This document shows, in pieces, positions 35,318-45,506 of a stretch of 64,000 nt of DNA. Made by a program: the position numbers and the translations under genes. Source of the stretch: Planctomycetota bacterium (lineage in GTDB: Bacteria > Planctomycetota > UBA1135). The notes under the pieces were generated by a model. It was not told where the DNA came from. It was given only the letters and a program-made list of their open reading frames with translations, and ran no database searches. The stretch spans positions 1 through 64,000 of the forward strand of contig JAJFFC010000002.1 in assembly GCA_021776795.1 (NCBI GenBank), in the 5' to 3' direction. The first letter of the stretch is position 1; each line of letters begins with the position of its first letter.

Positions 35318-37078
35318 ATGAATGACTCATCCTCAACGGGCCAAGCGCCCGGCGGCGGCCTATTGCTGCCTACTGTCAGCGCCGTTCTTGCGGTGATTTT
35401 AATTGGCTTGGCTTGCTGTGCGGCGTTCACGCCGGGGCCGCTTCCGCGTGACCAGCCCCATGGCGATTCCAGGCATGGGGCCGCCGCGGCGATGGCCTTT
35501 ACCGAGGTGGCGCAGCAGTTGGGGCTAACCATGCGCCATGCTCCAGGAAAACGCGAACGCACCTTGCCGGAGGACACCGGCTCGGGCTTGGCTTGGGGAG
35601 ACATCGACGCTGATGGCGATTGGGACTTGTATGTCGTGAACTACGCGGCGCCCTGGGAAGGGCAGGCGCCCGATGCTGGGAGCAATCGTTTGTTCCGCAA
35701 CGATGGGGGGCGCTTTGTCGACATCACCGACAAGGCTGGCGTCGCCGATGCAGAGAGCTTTGGCCTAGGTGCAAGCTTTGCTGATTACGACAACGATGGC
35801 GACCAAGATATTTACGTCACCAACTTTGGGCCTAATCGCTTGTTTCGTAACGAAGGAAGCAACCGCTTCACCGAAGTGGCCAAGGCAGCTGGTGTAGACA
35901 ATGCCCTGCTTTCGACGGGAGTTGCGTGGGGCGATGCCGACCGCGATGGCGACCTCGACCTCTACGTGTGCAACTACGTTGACTGGGTTCCCGGGGATCC
36001 CAATGAAATGGTGGTCGCCGAAGATGAGGGAGTGACCATGAGCATTCCGATAACGGTCGATCCCTATTCGTATGAGCCGCAGCGCAATGCTTTTTACCGC
36101 AACAATGGCGATGGCACTTTTGAAGACGTTGCCGAAGAGTTAGGCATTGCCAATCCAGAAGGGCGCAGCCTAGAGGTGGTGATGATCGACCTCGATGCCG
36201 ACGGCTGGCTCGACCTCTACGTCAACAACGACCTTTCCACCAACCGCCTGTACCGCAACATGGGTGGCACCAAACTGGGCTTTGCCGATCTTTCCGACAT
36301 GACTGGCACGGCAGATCCGCGGGGTTCGATGGGTTTGGGCATTGGTGAGTTAGGCAATATGGGCGGCACCGCCGATGGTCTTCCCGATTTGGTGTTGACG
36401 CATTGGTTCACCGAGGCCAACGCGATTTATCGTAGCCGGAGCCACTCTGGTTCAGACCTCGGCTATGAAGACGCGAGCGAACTCCTTGGCATGTCCGGCC
36501 CATCTGCGCCAACCGTGGGGTGGGGGACATGCTTGGTCGATTTCGATCTCGATGGCGATCTCGATGTCATGGTTGCAAACGGCAGCACCAGCGAGCAAGA
36601 ACAAAATCTAGACTTGCTCATTGCCGAGCCGTTGCATTTGTTCCAAAGCGATGGCGCACGTTTCCAAGAAGTGAGCGCACAAGCTGGTTCGGTATTCGCT
36701 GGGCGCTACAGCGCACGCGGATTGGCCGCAGCGGACTTTGATCAGGACGGTGACGTCGACGTTGCTGTCAATGACAATCACGGCTCGCTTTTGTTGCTGC
36801 GCAATGACACTCCAACCACCTACCAGTCCTTGGTCGTGACTTTCGATGCTCCCTCTCACCAGGTTTTCGGCGCCCGGGTGGAGGCCACCATCGGCGGCGA
36901 ACGGCATGTGCGCTGGGCGGTGAGTGACTCCAGTTTCCTCAGCGGGCATTCTTCAGAGGCAATTTTCGGCCTTGGCGACGCTGGCAAAGTGGAAAAGCTG
37001 GTGGTGCATTGGGTTGGCGGCGAAACCTCGGTCTGGGAAGACCTGGAAGCGGGTTCTCTCCGCGCCACGCGCGAGTAG
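35318..37078 (+). CDS. FG-GAP/ASPIC-UnbV protein (CRTAC1-like), intact homologue of the broken gene
   Basis: 586 residues with an uncleaved or Sec-type N-terminal hydrophobic segment (about 14-36, LLLPTVSAVLAVILIGLACC). The body begins FTEVAQQLGLTMRHAPGKRERTLPEDTGSG and carries calcium loops DADGDWDLY, DYDNDGDQDIY, DADRDGDLDLY, DLDADGWLDLY, DFDLDGDLDVM and DFDQDGDVDVA, then the C-terminal ASPIC/UnbV domain (VSDSSFLSGHSSEAIFGLG). It ends the tightly packed run and aligns from end to end with the pseudogene at 463-2246. Extracellular location is likely; function unknown. Confidence 0.88.
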   Translation: MNDSSSTGQAPGGGLLLPTVSAVLAVILIGLACCAAFTPGPLPRDQPHGDSRHGAAAAMAFTEVAQQLGLTMRHAPGKRERTLPEDTGSGLAWGDIDADGDWDLYVVNYAAPWEGQAPDAGSNRLFRNDGGRFVDITDKAGVADAESFGLGASFADYDNDGDQDIYVTNFGPNRLFRNEGSNRFTEVAKAAGVDNALLSTGVAWGDADRDGDLDLYVCNYVDWVPGDPNEMVVAEDEGVTMSIPITVDPYSYEPQRNAFYRNNGDGTFEDVAEELGIANPEGRSLEVVMIDLDADGWLDLYVNNDLSTNRLYRNMGGTKLGFADLSDMTGTADPRGSMGLGIGELGNMGGTADGLPDLVLTHWFTEANAIYRSRSHSGSDLGYEDASELLGMSGPSAPTVGWGTCLVDFDLDGDLDVMVANGSTSEQEQNLDLLIAEPLHLFQSDGARFQEVSAQAGSVFAGRYSARGLAAADFDQDGDVDVAVNDNHGSLLLLRNDTPTTYQSLVVTFDAPSHQVFGARVEATIGGERHVRWAVSDSSFLSGHSSEAIFGLGDAGKVEKLVVHWVGGETSVWEDLEAGSLRATRE

Positions 37079-37353
37079 AGGGAGCAGTTGGAGCTAAGCT
37101 CCTAGGCCATAAACACTTGAGTGCACGGCCAATCAGGGCAATATAGTGCCCGAAGGCGCTCCCGCAACCCTTGTTGCGATTCGGTCTCAATAGATGTCTA
37201 AGTCCTGCATTCTGCACCATTTAGGCGCAGAAAAAATCTATTGAACCTGAGGAAGTCTGCTTCCCACTAGGGCCCGGCTCAGGTATCCTCTGCCGCCAAA
37301 TCCGAAATTTGTCACTCATGCATGGTGACGAACCGTCGGAACCCTTCCTTCCC
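37079..37353. other. 275-base intergenic region before the alternative complex III operon
   Basis: No convincing gene. It begins with a small hairpin (37090-37102, GGAGC-TAA-GCTCC) with no T-tract, a weak terminator candidate at best. A promoter for actA is expected here because the two gene groups are functionally distinct, but I could not point to a -35/-10 pair with good spacing. Confidence 0.4.
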
Positions 37354-38010
37354 ATGAGTGTGTACCACTTTCCCAGGTGGACGGATCGCCTCCGTCCCAT
37401 CATGGGGATCGCCGCCGTTCTCGTGCCCACCTACCTGGTGGTGCTCGTAGCCTACGCGTTCTCCGCGGACAACCTGAACGTCGGCTATGCCCCAGAGCAG
37501 CCGATTCCGTTCAGCCACCAGTTGCATGCCGGCGAGCTCGGTATGGACTGTCGCTACTGCCACAACACAGTTGATCAAGGCGCAGCGGCATCCATTCCAC
37601 CGACCTCGACCTGCTTGAACTGTCACACGCGCGTGCGCACCGACAGCAAGCTGTTGGCACCGCTGTTTGAGGCTGCTGAAACGGGCGAACCCATTGAGTG
37701 GGTGCGCGTTCACGACCTGCCCGAGTTTGCGTACTTCAACCACAGCGCGCACTTGAGCGCTGGTGTGAGCTGCGTTTCTTGTCACGGCCGTGTGGACCAA
37801 ATGGAAGTGGTCCGCCAAGAGCAACCGCTGAGCATGGGTTGGTGCCTGGAGTGCCACCGTGATCCGGCGCCGCACATTCGCCCGCAAGAACACCTCACTG
37901 ATCTTGCTTGGAAGCCAGAAGTCTCCCCCGGTGCCCGTGCACTTGGCGAGGCACTGATTCAAGAGAGAAACATCAACCCGCGCACGGACTGCACCTCTTG
38001 TCACCGATGA
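37354..38010 (+). CDS. actA: Alternative complex III subunit A, pentahaem cytochrome c
   Basis: 218 residues from the ATG at 37354 (MSVYHFPRWTDRLRP), which matches the family's short N-terminus; earlier in-frame starts add unrelated residues. One membrane helix (about 10-33) anchors a periplasmic domain with five CXXCH haem sites: CRYCH (Cys66), CLNCH, CVSCH, CLECH and CTSCH. In the complex, ActA takes electrons from the iron-sulfur subunit ActB towards ActE or the oxidase. Its stop overlaps the actB start (ATGA). First gene of a respiratory operon running to about 51.2 kb. Confidence 0.93.
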   Translation: MSVYHFPRWTDRLRPIMGIAAVLVPTYLVVLVAYAFSADNLNVGYAPEQPIPFSHQLHAGELGMDCRYCHNTVDQGAAASIPPTSTCLNCHTRVRTDSKLLAPLFEAAETGEPIEWVRVHDLPEFAYFNHSAHLSAGVSCVSCHGRVDQMEVVRQEQPLSMGWCLECHRDPAPHIRPQEHLTDLAWKPEVSPGARALGEALIQERNINPRTDCTSCHR

Positions 38011-41006
38011 ACCGTTCCGACAACACTACGCGCTACTGGCGCAGCCTCAACGATCTGGAGCAAACGGAAGAGTTCCAGGGCATGATGGCGACCGAGTTCC
38101 CGGGCGGGCCAGAAGAACACTGGACAGCCTCAACGCGTCGCCGTTTCTTGCAACTGATGGGTGCCTCTGTGGCCTTGGCTGGCGCAACCAGCTGCCGCTG
38201 GAAGGAAGAGACTATCCGTCCGCTTGCCACCCGCGATGAAAACCGCGTTCCGGGTACGCCCAAGACCTACGCCAGTCACCTCACACTCGGTGGTTTTGCG
38301 CAGGGCACCTTGGTCACGGCCTTTGACGGCCGCCCGAGCAAGATTGAGGGTAACCCCAAGCATCCAGAGTCCCTGGGCGCGACTTCGGTTTACGCCCAAG
38401 CGGCCACCTTGCACCTCTACGACCCCGATCGCAGCCGCGGCATCGCGCGCATGGCGGGGGGAGAGCAAGACAGCGACCTAGCTTCCTTCGAAGCGGCGCT
38501 GAAGGGCGTTATGGACAAGGCCAGCGGCACCAATGGCAAAGGCCTTGCGGTGTTGGCTCCACCGACATCCTCGCCAACCATCAACCGCCTGCGCGGTCGC
38601 TTGTTGTCGAAGTTCTCCGAGGCCACTTGGGTGAGCTACTCGCCGATGTCTCGCGACAACGAAGTCGATGGCTGCCGCCTCGCCTTTGGCGTGAGCGCTC
38701 GTCCGTATTACCGCATGGACAAGGCACGAGTCATCGTCGCTCTCGACGACGACTTCCTGCAAGACGGACCCTCTGCTCTGCGCCTGACCCGCGAAGTCGC
38801 TTCGCGCCGCAAGCCAGAAAACGGATGGATGAACCGCATCTATTCGGTCGAAGCGGACTTCACCTCGACTGGTGCCTTCGCGGATCACCGCCTGCGCATG
38901 CGCTCGAGTGACATCGGTCGTTTTGTCGTGGCTTTGCGCGCCATGGTCGAAGGTAAGGACAGCAGCGAGTTCAGTGGCAAGGCCCACCAAGTCCTGGCGG
39001 CGATGGCGGAAGACCTTCGCGCCAACAAAGGCGACGTCTGCATCACTTGCGGGCCGAACCAGCCTGCGGCAGTGCACGCCCATGTGCAGGCACTCAACGT
39101 CTACCTCGGCAATGCCGATCGCACCGTGGCTTACCTGCCGGCAACCGCCGTCGGTTCGCCTCTGAAGGAAGTGCAAGCTCTGGTCTCTGCCATGAACGGC
39201 GGCGAGGTTTCGAGCTTGGTCATCCTTGGCGGCAACCCGGTCTACGACATGCCGGCCGACTTGGAGTTCGGCGCTGCCCTGGGCAAGGTCGAAACCAGCA
39301 TTCATCTCGGTCAATACCGCGATGAAACTGCACTCGCTTGCACCTGGCACGCCCCGCAAACGCATGAGCTGGAGTCCTGGACCGATGCCCTCGCTTCCGA
39401 TGGCACCCTGTCCATCGGCCAGCCGATGATTGAAGCTCTGTGGGACGGCATGGCCGACACTGAGTTGCTTTCGCGCTTGTTCGGCGAGAAGACCTCGGCT
39501 CACGATGCGGTGCGTGAAACCACGCGCCTCGACGACAAAGCTTGGCGCGTCGCGCTGCACGAAGGTGTGGTTGCTGGCAGTGCCGCTCTGCCGTTGAACG
39601 TGAAGCTCGGTCAGCTTCCCGAAATCCCTGCCGCGGCTTCCGGATTGGAAGTGCGCTTTGTGACATGCCGCACGATTGCCGATGGTCGCTACGCCAACCT
39701 CGGTTGGTTGCAGGAGCTGCCAGACCCGATGACCAAGTTGACTTGGGACAACGCCGCCATGGTGAGCTTTGCCACGGCCAAGAGTCTTGGTCTGCAGCAC
39801 GAAGGCATGGCACGCCTCACGGTCGCGGGTCGCACCCTCGACGTGGCTGTGTTCCTGATGCCAGGTCATGCCGACGACTCCATCACCTTGGCGCTCGGTT
39901 ACGGCCGTACCGCCGCTGGTCATGTTGCCGGTCTCAACGATGACTGGGTCGAACCGGTGGGCTTCGATAGCTACAAGTTGCGCGGAACCGACAGCATGTA
40001 TTTGGCCACTGGCGCCAGCGCGACCTCGACCGCCGGTACCTACCGCCTGGCCACCACCCAAGATCACTTTGCGATGGATGAAATCGGTCGCAAAGGTTTG
40101 GAGCAGCGCATGCCCAACTTGGTCAAAGAGGGCGACGTCAGCACCTACGAAAAGAACTCCAAGTTCGCCAAGGATGCTCCAGATTTCTGGGGCCCGGAAG
40201 TGACCTTGTGGCAGGAAGTGGAGCAGACCAAAGATCCCGACCACCGTTGGGGTATGGCCATCGACCTCAGCTCTTGCACCGGTTGCGGTACCTGCACCAT
40301 TGCTTGCCAATCGGAGAACAACATCTCGGTGGTCGGCAAAGAGCAAGTGTTGAAAGGTCGTGAAATGGCATGGATTCGCATGGACCGCTACTTCGTCGGT
40401 TCTGCCGAAGAGCCGAGCGCGGTGAGTCAGCCAGTTGGCTGCCAGCACTGCGAGTTGGCGCCATGTGAGTCGGTTTGCCCGGTGGGTGCCACGGTACACA
40501 CCAGCGAAGGCCTCAACGACATGGTTTACAACCGTTGCATCGGCACTCGCTACTGCTCGAACAACTGCCCGTACAAGGTGCGGCGCTTCAACTTCTTCAA
40601 CTTCAATAAGGACCAAGCCAAAGCTGGCAACGAGGTCCTGCAGATGGCCGCGAACCCAGATGTCACTGTGCGCAGCCGCGGTGTGATGGAGAAGTGCTCC
40701 TACTGTGTGCAGCGCATTGAGCGCGCGCGGATTACGACGCGCAATGTCGATCGCAGCATCTTCCTTCCAGATGGTTCGGTGAAGTCGGCCTGTGAACAGG
40801 CTTGCCCTGCCGACGCCATCTCCTTTGGCGACCTGATGGACGAAACGAGCAAAGTCAGCAAAGACCACGCCAACGATCGCACCTACAGCTTGCTCGCTGA
40901 GTTGAACATCAAACCGCGGACGAAGTACCTAGCCCGCATTCGCAACCCGCATCCATCACTGGCTGTGGCTCACGCCGCTGCCGAGGAGGGTGTCCACCAT
41001 GGCTGA
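38007..41006 (+). CDS. actB: Alternative complex III subunit B, fused molybdopterin-like and ferredoxin-like protein
   Basis: 999 residues from the ATG at 38007. A Tat signal ([20 protein letters not shown]) sits near residue 45. Residues about 75-700 resemble the molybdopterin oxidoreductase fold ([27 protein letters not shown] region); in this subunit family the cofactor is absent. Residues about 745-960 form the ferredoxin-like part with four cluster motifs: [37 protein letters not shown] and CSYCVQR with CEQACP. It passes electrons from quinol oxidation at ActC to the ActA haems. The N-terminal 45 residues before the Tat motif are normal for ActB. It overlaps actA by 4 and actC by 8 bases. 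Confidence 0.94.
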   Translation: MNRSDNTTRYWRSLNDLEQTEEFQGMMATEFPGGPEEHWTASTRRRFLQLMGASVALAGATSCRWKEETIRPLATRDENRVPGTPKTYASHLTLGGFAQGTLVTAFDGRPSKIEGNPKHPESLGATSVYAQAATLHLYDPDRSRGIARMAGGEQDSDLASFEAALKGVMDKASGTNGKGLAVLAPPTSSPTINRLRGRLLSKFSEATWVSYSPMSRDNEVDGCRLAFGVSARPYYRMDKARVIVALDDDFLQDGPSALRLTREVASRRKPENGWMNRIYSVEADFTSTGAFADHRLRMRSSDIGRFVVALRAMVEGKDSSEFSGKAHQVLAAMAEDLRANKGDVCITCGPNQPAAVHAHVQALNVYLGNADRTVAYLPATAVGSPLKEVQALVSAMNGGEVSSLVILGGNPVYDMPADLEFGAALGKVETSIHLGQYRDETALACTWHAPQTHELESWTDALASDGTLSIGQPMIEALWDGMADTELLSRLFGEKTSAHDAVRETTRLDDKAWRVALHEGVVAGSAALPLNVKLGQLPEIPAAASGLEVRFVTCRTIADGRYANLGWLQELPDPMTKLTWDNAAMVSFATAKSLGLQHEGMARLTVAGRTLDVAVFLMPGHADDSITLALGYGRTAAGHVAGLNDDWVEPVGFDSYKLRGTDSMYLATGASATSTAGTYRLATTQDHFAMDEIGRKGLEQRMPNLVKEGDVSTYEKNSKFAKDAPDFWGPEVTLWQEVEQTKDPDHRWGMAIDLSSCTGCGTCTIACQSENNISVVGKEQVLKGREMAWIRMDRYFVGSAEEPSAVSQPVGCQHCELAPCESVCPVGATVHTSEGLNDMVYNRCIGTRYCSNNCPYKVRRFNFFNFNKDQAKAGNEVLQMAANPDVTVRSRGVMEKCSYCVQRIERARITTRNVDRSIFLPDGSVKSACEQACPADAISFGDLMDETSKVSKDHANDRTYSLLAELNIKPRTKYLARIRNPHPSLAVAHAAAEEGVHHG

Positions 41007-42384
41007 TTCCTCTGCAATCACACACGAAGCCGTCTTCCCGCCCGCCTTGGTGCAAGGGAAGAATGACTTTCACTCCATTACGGAGACCGTTTGCGGTGTC
41101 CTCGAGGCACCCAAGCCGCCCAAGTCCTGGTACATGATCTTCGGTACCGCGGTCGCCCTGCTTGGCGTCCTCGGCGCCATGATTGTTTACCTGATCGCCA
41201 CGGGTGTTGGTGTCTGGGGTAACAACCAGCCGGTTGCCTGGGGTTGGCCGATTGTGAACTTCGTGTTCTGGGTTGGTATCGGTCACGCCGGTACGCTCAT
41301 CTCGGCCGTGTTGTTCTTGTTCCGCCAAGATTGGCGCACAGGCATTAACCGATTCTCCGAGGCGATGACCATCTTTGCGGTCATCTGCGCGGGTATGTTC
41401 CCCGCGATTCACGTCGGTCGTATCTGGGTGATTTGGTGGGTGTTCCCACTGCCTAACCAGATGAGCATGTGGCCGAACTTCCGTTCGCCACTGCTGTGGG
41501 ACGTGTTCGCCGTCTCGACCTACTTCTCGGTCTCCCTGCTGTTCTGGTACATGGGATTGGTTCCTGACCTCGCCACTGTGCGTGACCGCGCCAAGACCAA
41601 GGCCCGCCGTTTCTGGTACGGCTTGTTTGCGCTCGGCTGGAACGGCTCGAACCGTCAGTGGCACCGTTACGAGCGCGCCTACTTGCTGTTGGCCGCACTC
41701 GCCACGCCACTGGTGCTCTCGGTGCACTCGGTCGTGTCCTTTGACTTCGCGACTTCGCAGTTGCCGGGTTGGCACACCACCATCTTCCCGCCGTACTTTG
41801 TTGCGGGCGCGATTTTCTCCGGTTTCGCCATGGTGCTTACCCTGTCGATTCCGGCGCGCAAAATCTTCGGATTGGAAGAGCTCATCACCATGCGCCACAT
41901 TGACAACATGTGCAAGGTGATCATGGCGACCGGCATGATGGTCGGTTACGCCTACGCGATGGAGTTCTTTATGGCCTGGTACTCGGGTAACGAGTACGAG
42001 GGCTTCGCCTTCATCAACCGCGCCTTCGGCCCCTACTGGTGGGCTTACTGGATCATGGTCAGCTGCAACGTGTTGTCGCCGCAGATCTTCTGGTCCAAGA
42101 AGATGCGCAATAACCTGACGGTGGTCTTCATCATGTCGATCTTCGTCAACATCGGCATGTGGTTCGAACGCTTCGTGATTACGGTCACCTCGCTCAACCG
42201 CGACTTCCTGCCGTCTAGCTGGCATTACTTCTCGCCGACTTGGGTCGATGTCCTGACCCTCCTCGGTAGCTTCGGTCTCTTCTTCACCTTCTTCATGCTC
42301 TTCTGCCGCTACCTCCCGCAGGTCGCGATTTCTGAAGTCAAGAACGTGTTGCCAGAGGCGCATCCTCACCACGAGGACCACTAG
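40999..42384 (+). CDS. actC: Alternative complex III subunit C, NrfD-like quinol-binding protein
   Basis: 461 residues from the ATG at 40999, which overlaps the actB stop. An NrfD/PsrC-type integral membrane protein with about ten helices; family stretches include [25 protein letters not shown] and [19 protein letters not shown], with conserved His in the GHAG turn. It holds the quinol-oxidising site next to ActB. It is separated from the actD-actE fusion by 11 bases. Confidence 0.93.
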   Translation: MADSSAITHEAVFPPALVQGKNDFHSITETVCGVLEAPKPPKSWYMIFGTAVALLGVLGAMIVYLIATGVGVWGNNQPVAWGWPIVNFVFWVGIGHAGTLISAVLFLFRQDWRTGINRFSEAMTIFAVICAGMFPAIHVGRIWVIWWVFPLPNQMSMWPNFRSPLLWDVFAVSTYFSVSLLFWYMGLVPDLATVRDRAKTKARRFWYGLFALGWNGSNRQWHRYERAYLLLAALATPLVLSVHSVVSFDFATSQLPGWHTTIFPPYFVAGAIFSGFAMVLTLSIPARKIFGLEELITMRHIDNMCKVIMATGMMVGYAYAMEFFMAWYSGNEYEGFAFINRAFGPYWWAYWIMVSCNVLSPQIFWSKKMRNNLTVVFIMSIFVNIGMWFERFVITVTSLNRDFLPSSWHYFSPTWVDVLTLLGSFGLFFTFFMLFCRYLPQVAISEVKNVLPEAHPHHEDH

Positions 42385-42395
42385 GGAGCCGAACC

Positions 42396-43907
42396 ATGAG
42401 TCATGACATGAGCAACGTCCCGTCATCCTCGGAGCCGGAAATGTACGGCCTGATGGCCGAGTTCCACGACGTGAACACCCTCTGCGCTGCCGCAAGCAAG
42501 GTACGCGAGGCGGGTTACCGTCATTGGGATTGTCACACCCCGTTCCCAGTGCATGGTCTCGATGACCACATGGGGATTAAGTTCACCAAGCTGCCTTGGA
42601 TTGTGCTGTTCATGGGCCTGCTGGGCCTGGGTTCGGCGATTCTTATGCAGTGGTGGATGAACGCCTACGACTACCCCTACGACATCTCCGGTAAGCCGGT
42701 GTGGTCGATTCCGGCCAACGTGCCGGTCATGTTCGAACTGACCGTTCTGTTCAGTGCATTCACCGCCTTCTTCGCGATGTGGATCATGAACGGCCTGCCT
42801 AGGTGGTACAACCCGCTTCTGCGCAAGGAGCGTTTTGCGCGCGCGACCGACGACCGCTTCTTCATCTCGATTGAAGCCAAGGACGGCCTCTACAACGAAG
42901 CCGACACCACTGCCTTCTTGCAGGGATTGGGTGCGGATCACATTGAGTCCGTCGAGGAGCCAGCGGAGCGCACCAAGCTGCCGAGTAACCTCAAGGGCAA
43001 GCTGATTGTCGCGGCCTGCTTGTTGTTCGTGCCGCCTGCCATGGTGTACAACAGCTATGGCAAGACCACGACCAAGACTCGCGTGCACTTGGTACCAGAC
43101 ATGGACATGCAGCCGCGTTTCCGTGCTCAGGGTGCTAGCGCGTTCTTTGCCGATGGCCGCATGAGCCGTCAGCCGGTCGAGGGCACTGTCGCGCAGGGCG
43201 AACTCAATCTCGATACCGCTTGGCATCAAGGCAAAGATGGCGCCGACTATGTGCAGAAGATTCCGTCTGTCGTCGACGAAGCCATGCTTGACCGCGGTCG
43301 CCAACGCTTTGGTATCTACTGCGCTCCTTGCCACGGCCACGATGGCCGAGGGCAGGGCACGGTGCATAAGCGCGCCAGCCTGTTGACCGATCAGGGCCAC
43401 GCGCAATGGGTTCCGCCAACTGACCTCTCGGCGAAGCGCATTCTGGAGCAGCCCGCGGGCATGATTTACGAAACGATTGCGCAAGGCCGCAACAACATGC
43501 CGGCATACGCCGTGCAGATGCCTGTTGCGGATCGCTGGGCGGTTGTGGCCTACACCCAAGCCTTGGGCTTGGCGCAAGCCACCGCTGGCCCTTCCGAGGA
43601 AGAGCTCAACACCATGACGCCAGCGCAGCGTGGCGAAATCTTGTTTAAGGACAAGACTTGCAACGCCTGTCACAGCATCGATGGCTCAGTGATTCTTGGC
43701 CCTCCTCTGAACGGCCGCTTCGGCAAGGACGCCTCTCTCGCAGACGGAACCACGGTTCTGTTTGATGACGCCTATGTGATTGAGTCCATCAAGGACCCCA
43801 ACGCAAAAATGGCAACCGGTGGACTCCCCGGCATGGTCATGGCGCCTTTGCCAACTTCCGACGAAGAGATCGCTGATCTCATCGAGTACATGAAGACCCT
43901 GAAGTAG
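42396..43907 (+). CDS. actDE: Fused alternative complex III subunits D and E with an extra cytochrome c domain
   Basis: 503 residues. Residues 1-195 are ActD (DUF3341): two membrane helices (about 68-90 and 107-130) in the MYGLMAEFHDVNTL context. Residues about 200-395 correspond to ActE, with a membrane helix near 207-222 and a haem site CAPCHGHDGRG. Residues about 405-503 are a second cytochrome c domain, haem site CNACHSIDGS, which resembles the C-terminal domain of the oxidase subunit II at 46385 (both have GPPLNGRFGK or GPALNGLYGK and end in a DLIEYMKTLK/WLITYIKSVK helix). ActD and ActE are usually separate genes, so this is a fusion; the added domain may be a built-in electron carrier to the oxidase. 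Confidence 0.88.
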   Translation: MSHDMSNVPSSSEPEMYGLMAEFHDVNTLCAAASKVREAGYRHWDCHTPFPVHGLDDHMGIKFTKLPWIVLFMGLLGLGSAILMQWWMNAYDYPYDISGKPVWSIPANVPVMFELTVLFSAFTAFFAMWIMNGLPRWYNPLLRKERFARATDDRFFISIEAKDGLYNEADTTAFLQGLGADHIESVEEPAERTKLPSNLKGKLIVAACLLFVPPAMVYNSYGKTTTKTRVHLVPDMDMQPRFRAQGASAFFADGRMSRQPVEGTVAQGELNLDTAWHQGKDGADYVQKIPSVVDEAMLDRGRQRFGIYCAPCHGHDGRGQGTVHKRASLLTDQGHAQWVPPTDLSAKRILEQPAGMIYETIAQGRNNMPAYAVQMPVADRWAVVAYTQALGLAQATAGPSEEELNTMTPAQRGEILFKDKTCNACHSIDGSVILGPPLNGRFGKDASLADGTTVLFDDAYVIESIKDPNAKMATGGLPGMVMAPLPTSDEEIADLIEYMKTLK

Positions 43908-43917
43908 GAATCGAATC

Positions 43918-45234
43918 ATGACTTCCCACGATTTGCAACTCGGTGGCGACAACCAAGCAGGTGACGTCGCCCCACGCGTCGCGCGTGTTGGCTTCGCCCT
44001 CGGTGTCATTGGCATCGCCGCGGCAGCTGGCCTTGGCTACCTCACCGATGGCGAAGATGGCCCGACCCACTTCTGGTTTGCCTACCTGGTGGGCTTCGCT
44101 TTTATCCTGACCATCGGGATGGGCGCCATGTTCTTCACCATCATTCAGCACTTGGTGAATGCACACTGGAGCGTTACGGTTCGCCGCCTTGCCGAAGTGA
44201 CCATGCGCACGGTACCGATGATCGGCCTGTTGGGTCTGCCCTTGCTGTACCCCTTGCTGTCCCACGATGTCACCATCTGGCAGTGGGCTGACGCTGGTCA
44301 CCACGAGGTCGCTGCCGATCACGGCGCTGCTGCTGGTGGTGCCCTGAGTGACGAAGCTCTTGCCCACAAGCTAGAGAGTGAACTGCACCACAGCTTGGTC
44401 GAACACAAGGGTGGTTTCCTCAACACCAACTTCTTCATTGCACGCCTCGCGGGTTACTTCCTCATTTGGTGGCTGCTCGCGCGCTTCTTCTTCCGCAAGT
44501 CGGTGGAGCAAGATACGGCCGATGGCATTGAGCCAACCCTGCGCATGAAAAAGTTCTCGGCGCCCTCGGTGATTCTGTTCGCCTTGACGCTGAGCTTTGC
44601 CGCCTTCGACCTACTGATGTCGCTCGACGAGACTTGGTTCTCGACCATCTTCGGCGTGTACATCTTCTCTGGTGCCTTCCTCAGTTCGGTGGCATGGCTG
44701 GTTGTCATGGCCAAGTACTTGCAGCGCAAGGGCCGCTTGACGGAAGTTATTCACGACGAGCACTACCATGACCTTGGTAAGTGGATGTTCGCCTTCACCT
44801 TCTTTTGGGGTTACATCGCGTTCTCGCAGTTCATGCTGATCTGGTACGCGAACATTCCTGAGGAAACCCACTTCTACGCTTGGCGGATTCTTCCAGCCTG
44901 GCATGGTTGGTCGTGGTTCCTCCTGATTGGTCACTTCATCATTCCATTCGGTGGTCTGCTTTCGCGCCACGTCAAGCGCAATACCAACGTGCTTCTGGGC
45001 TGGGCGGTGTACATCCTGTGCATGCACTGGATTGACCTCTACTGGATCGTGATGCCTAACTTCCACCGCGGCGAAGTCGATTTCGCCAACCCGTTCAGCG
45101 CTGTCGAGGTTCTCCTCGCCATCGGCATGTTCGGCATCTTGGTGGGCTTGGTCGCAAAACGACTTGGCGGCCAATCGCTCGTGGCCTTGCGCGATCCGCT
45201 GCTAGGCAAGTCCCTCGGTTTCAAGAACCTCTAG
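43918..45234 (+). CDS. actF: Alternative complex III subunit F
   Basis: 438 residues, about ten membrane helices, distantly NrfD-like and paralogous to ActC. Family traits include IGMGAMFFTIIQHLVNAHWSVTVRR near residue 80, the pair of stretches FSAPSVILFALTLSFAAFDLLMSLDETWFSTIFGVY (shown as a landmark) and IAFSQFMLIWYANIPEET. A His/Ala-rich loop lies at about 130-165. It starts 10 bases after actDE and completes the membrane part of the complex. Confidence 0.92.
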   Translation: MTSHDLQLGGDNQAGDVAPRVARVGFALGVIGIAAAAGLGYLTDGEDGPTHFWFAYLVGFAFILTIGMGAMFFTIIQHLVNAHWSVTVRRLAEVTMRTVPMIGLLGLPLLYPLLSHDVTIWQWADAGHHEVAADHGAAAGGALSDEALAHKLESELHHSLVEHKGGFLNTNFFIARLAGYFLIWWLLARFFFRKSVEQDTADGIEPTLRMKKFSAPSVILFALTLSFAAFDLLMSLDETWFSTIFGVYIFSGAFLSSVAWLVVMAKYLQRKGRLTEVIHDEHYHDLGKWMFAFTFFWGYIAFSQFMLIWYANIPEETHFYAWRILPAWHGWSWFLLIGHFIIPFGGLLSRHVKRNTNVLLGWAVYILCMHWIDLYWIVMPNFHRGEVDFANPFSAVEVLLAIGMFGILVGLVAKRLGGQSLVALRDPLLGKSLGFKNL

Positions 45235-45238
45235 AGCC

Positions 45239-45499
45239 ATGGTCATTCAACACGACGAAATCAACGCCACGCGCTTGGTCAACATCGGCCTAATCGCCAT
45301 CTTCTTGTCGATTGCCGTGGCCTACGCTTCGGCTGGCTTGTACCGCAGCCTCAGCTCAGAACTGACGGCAGACCGCAACATCCAGGATCAAATCGCCGAG
45401 ACTCGGGCCTTGCGCCAAGAGCAACTCGATGCGATTGATGCCACGGGTGAAATGACCCTCGCCGAAGCTCGCGCGGCCATCATCGAGGCCAACCAGTAA
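45239..45499 (+). CDS. Small single-helix membrane protein within the respiratory operon
   Basis: 86 residues. One membrane helix (about 12-34, LVNIGLIAIFLSIAVAYASAGLYR) followed by a charged, probably periplasmic helical tail (DRNIQDQIAETRALRQEQ). It lies 4 bases after actF and 7 before the SCO gene, so it belongs to the operon. Alternative complex III can contain a small single-helix subunit (ActG in Rhodothermus), but the match is by position and topology, not sequence. Confidence 0.65.
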   Translation: MVIQHDEINATRLVNIGLIAIFLSIAVAYASAGLYRSLSSELTADRNIQDQIAETRALRQEQLDAIDATGEMTLAEARAAIIEANQ

Positions 45500-45506
45500 A
45501 GCACTC

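Noticed and set aside
37090-37102. GGAGC-TAA-GCTCC hairpin as a terminator
   Set aside because: Only a 5-bp stem with no T-tract; mentioned in the intergenic entry but not strong enough to list as a terminator.
38478-40868. 796-codon open frame on the minus strand opposite actB
   Set aside because: Shadow of actB; its His/Val/Gly-rich composition matches no family and lacks a start context.
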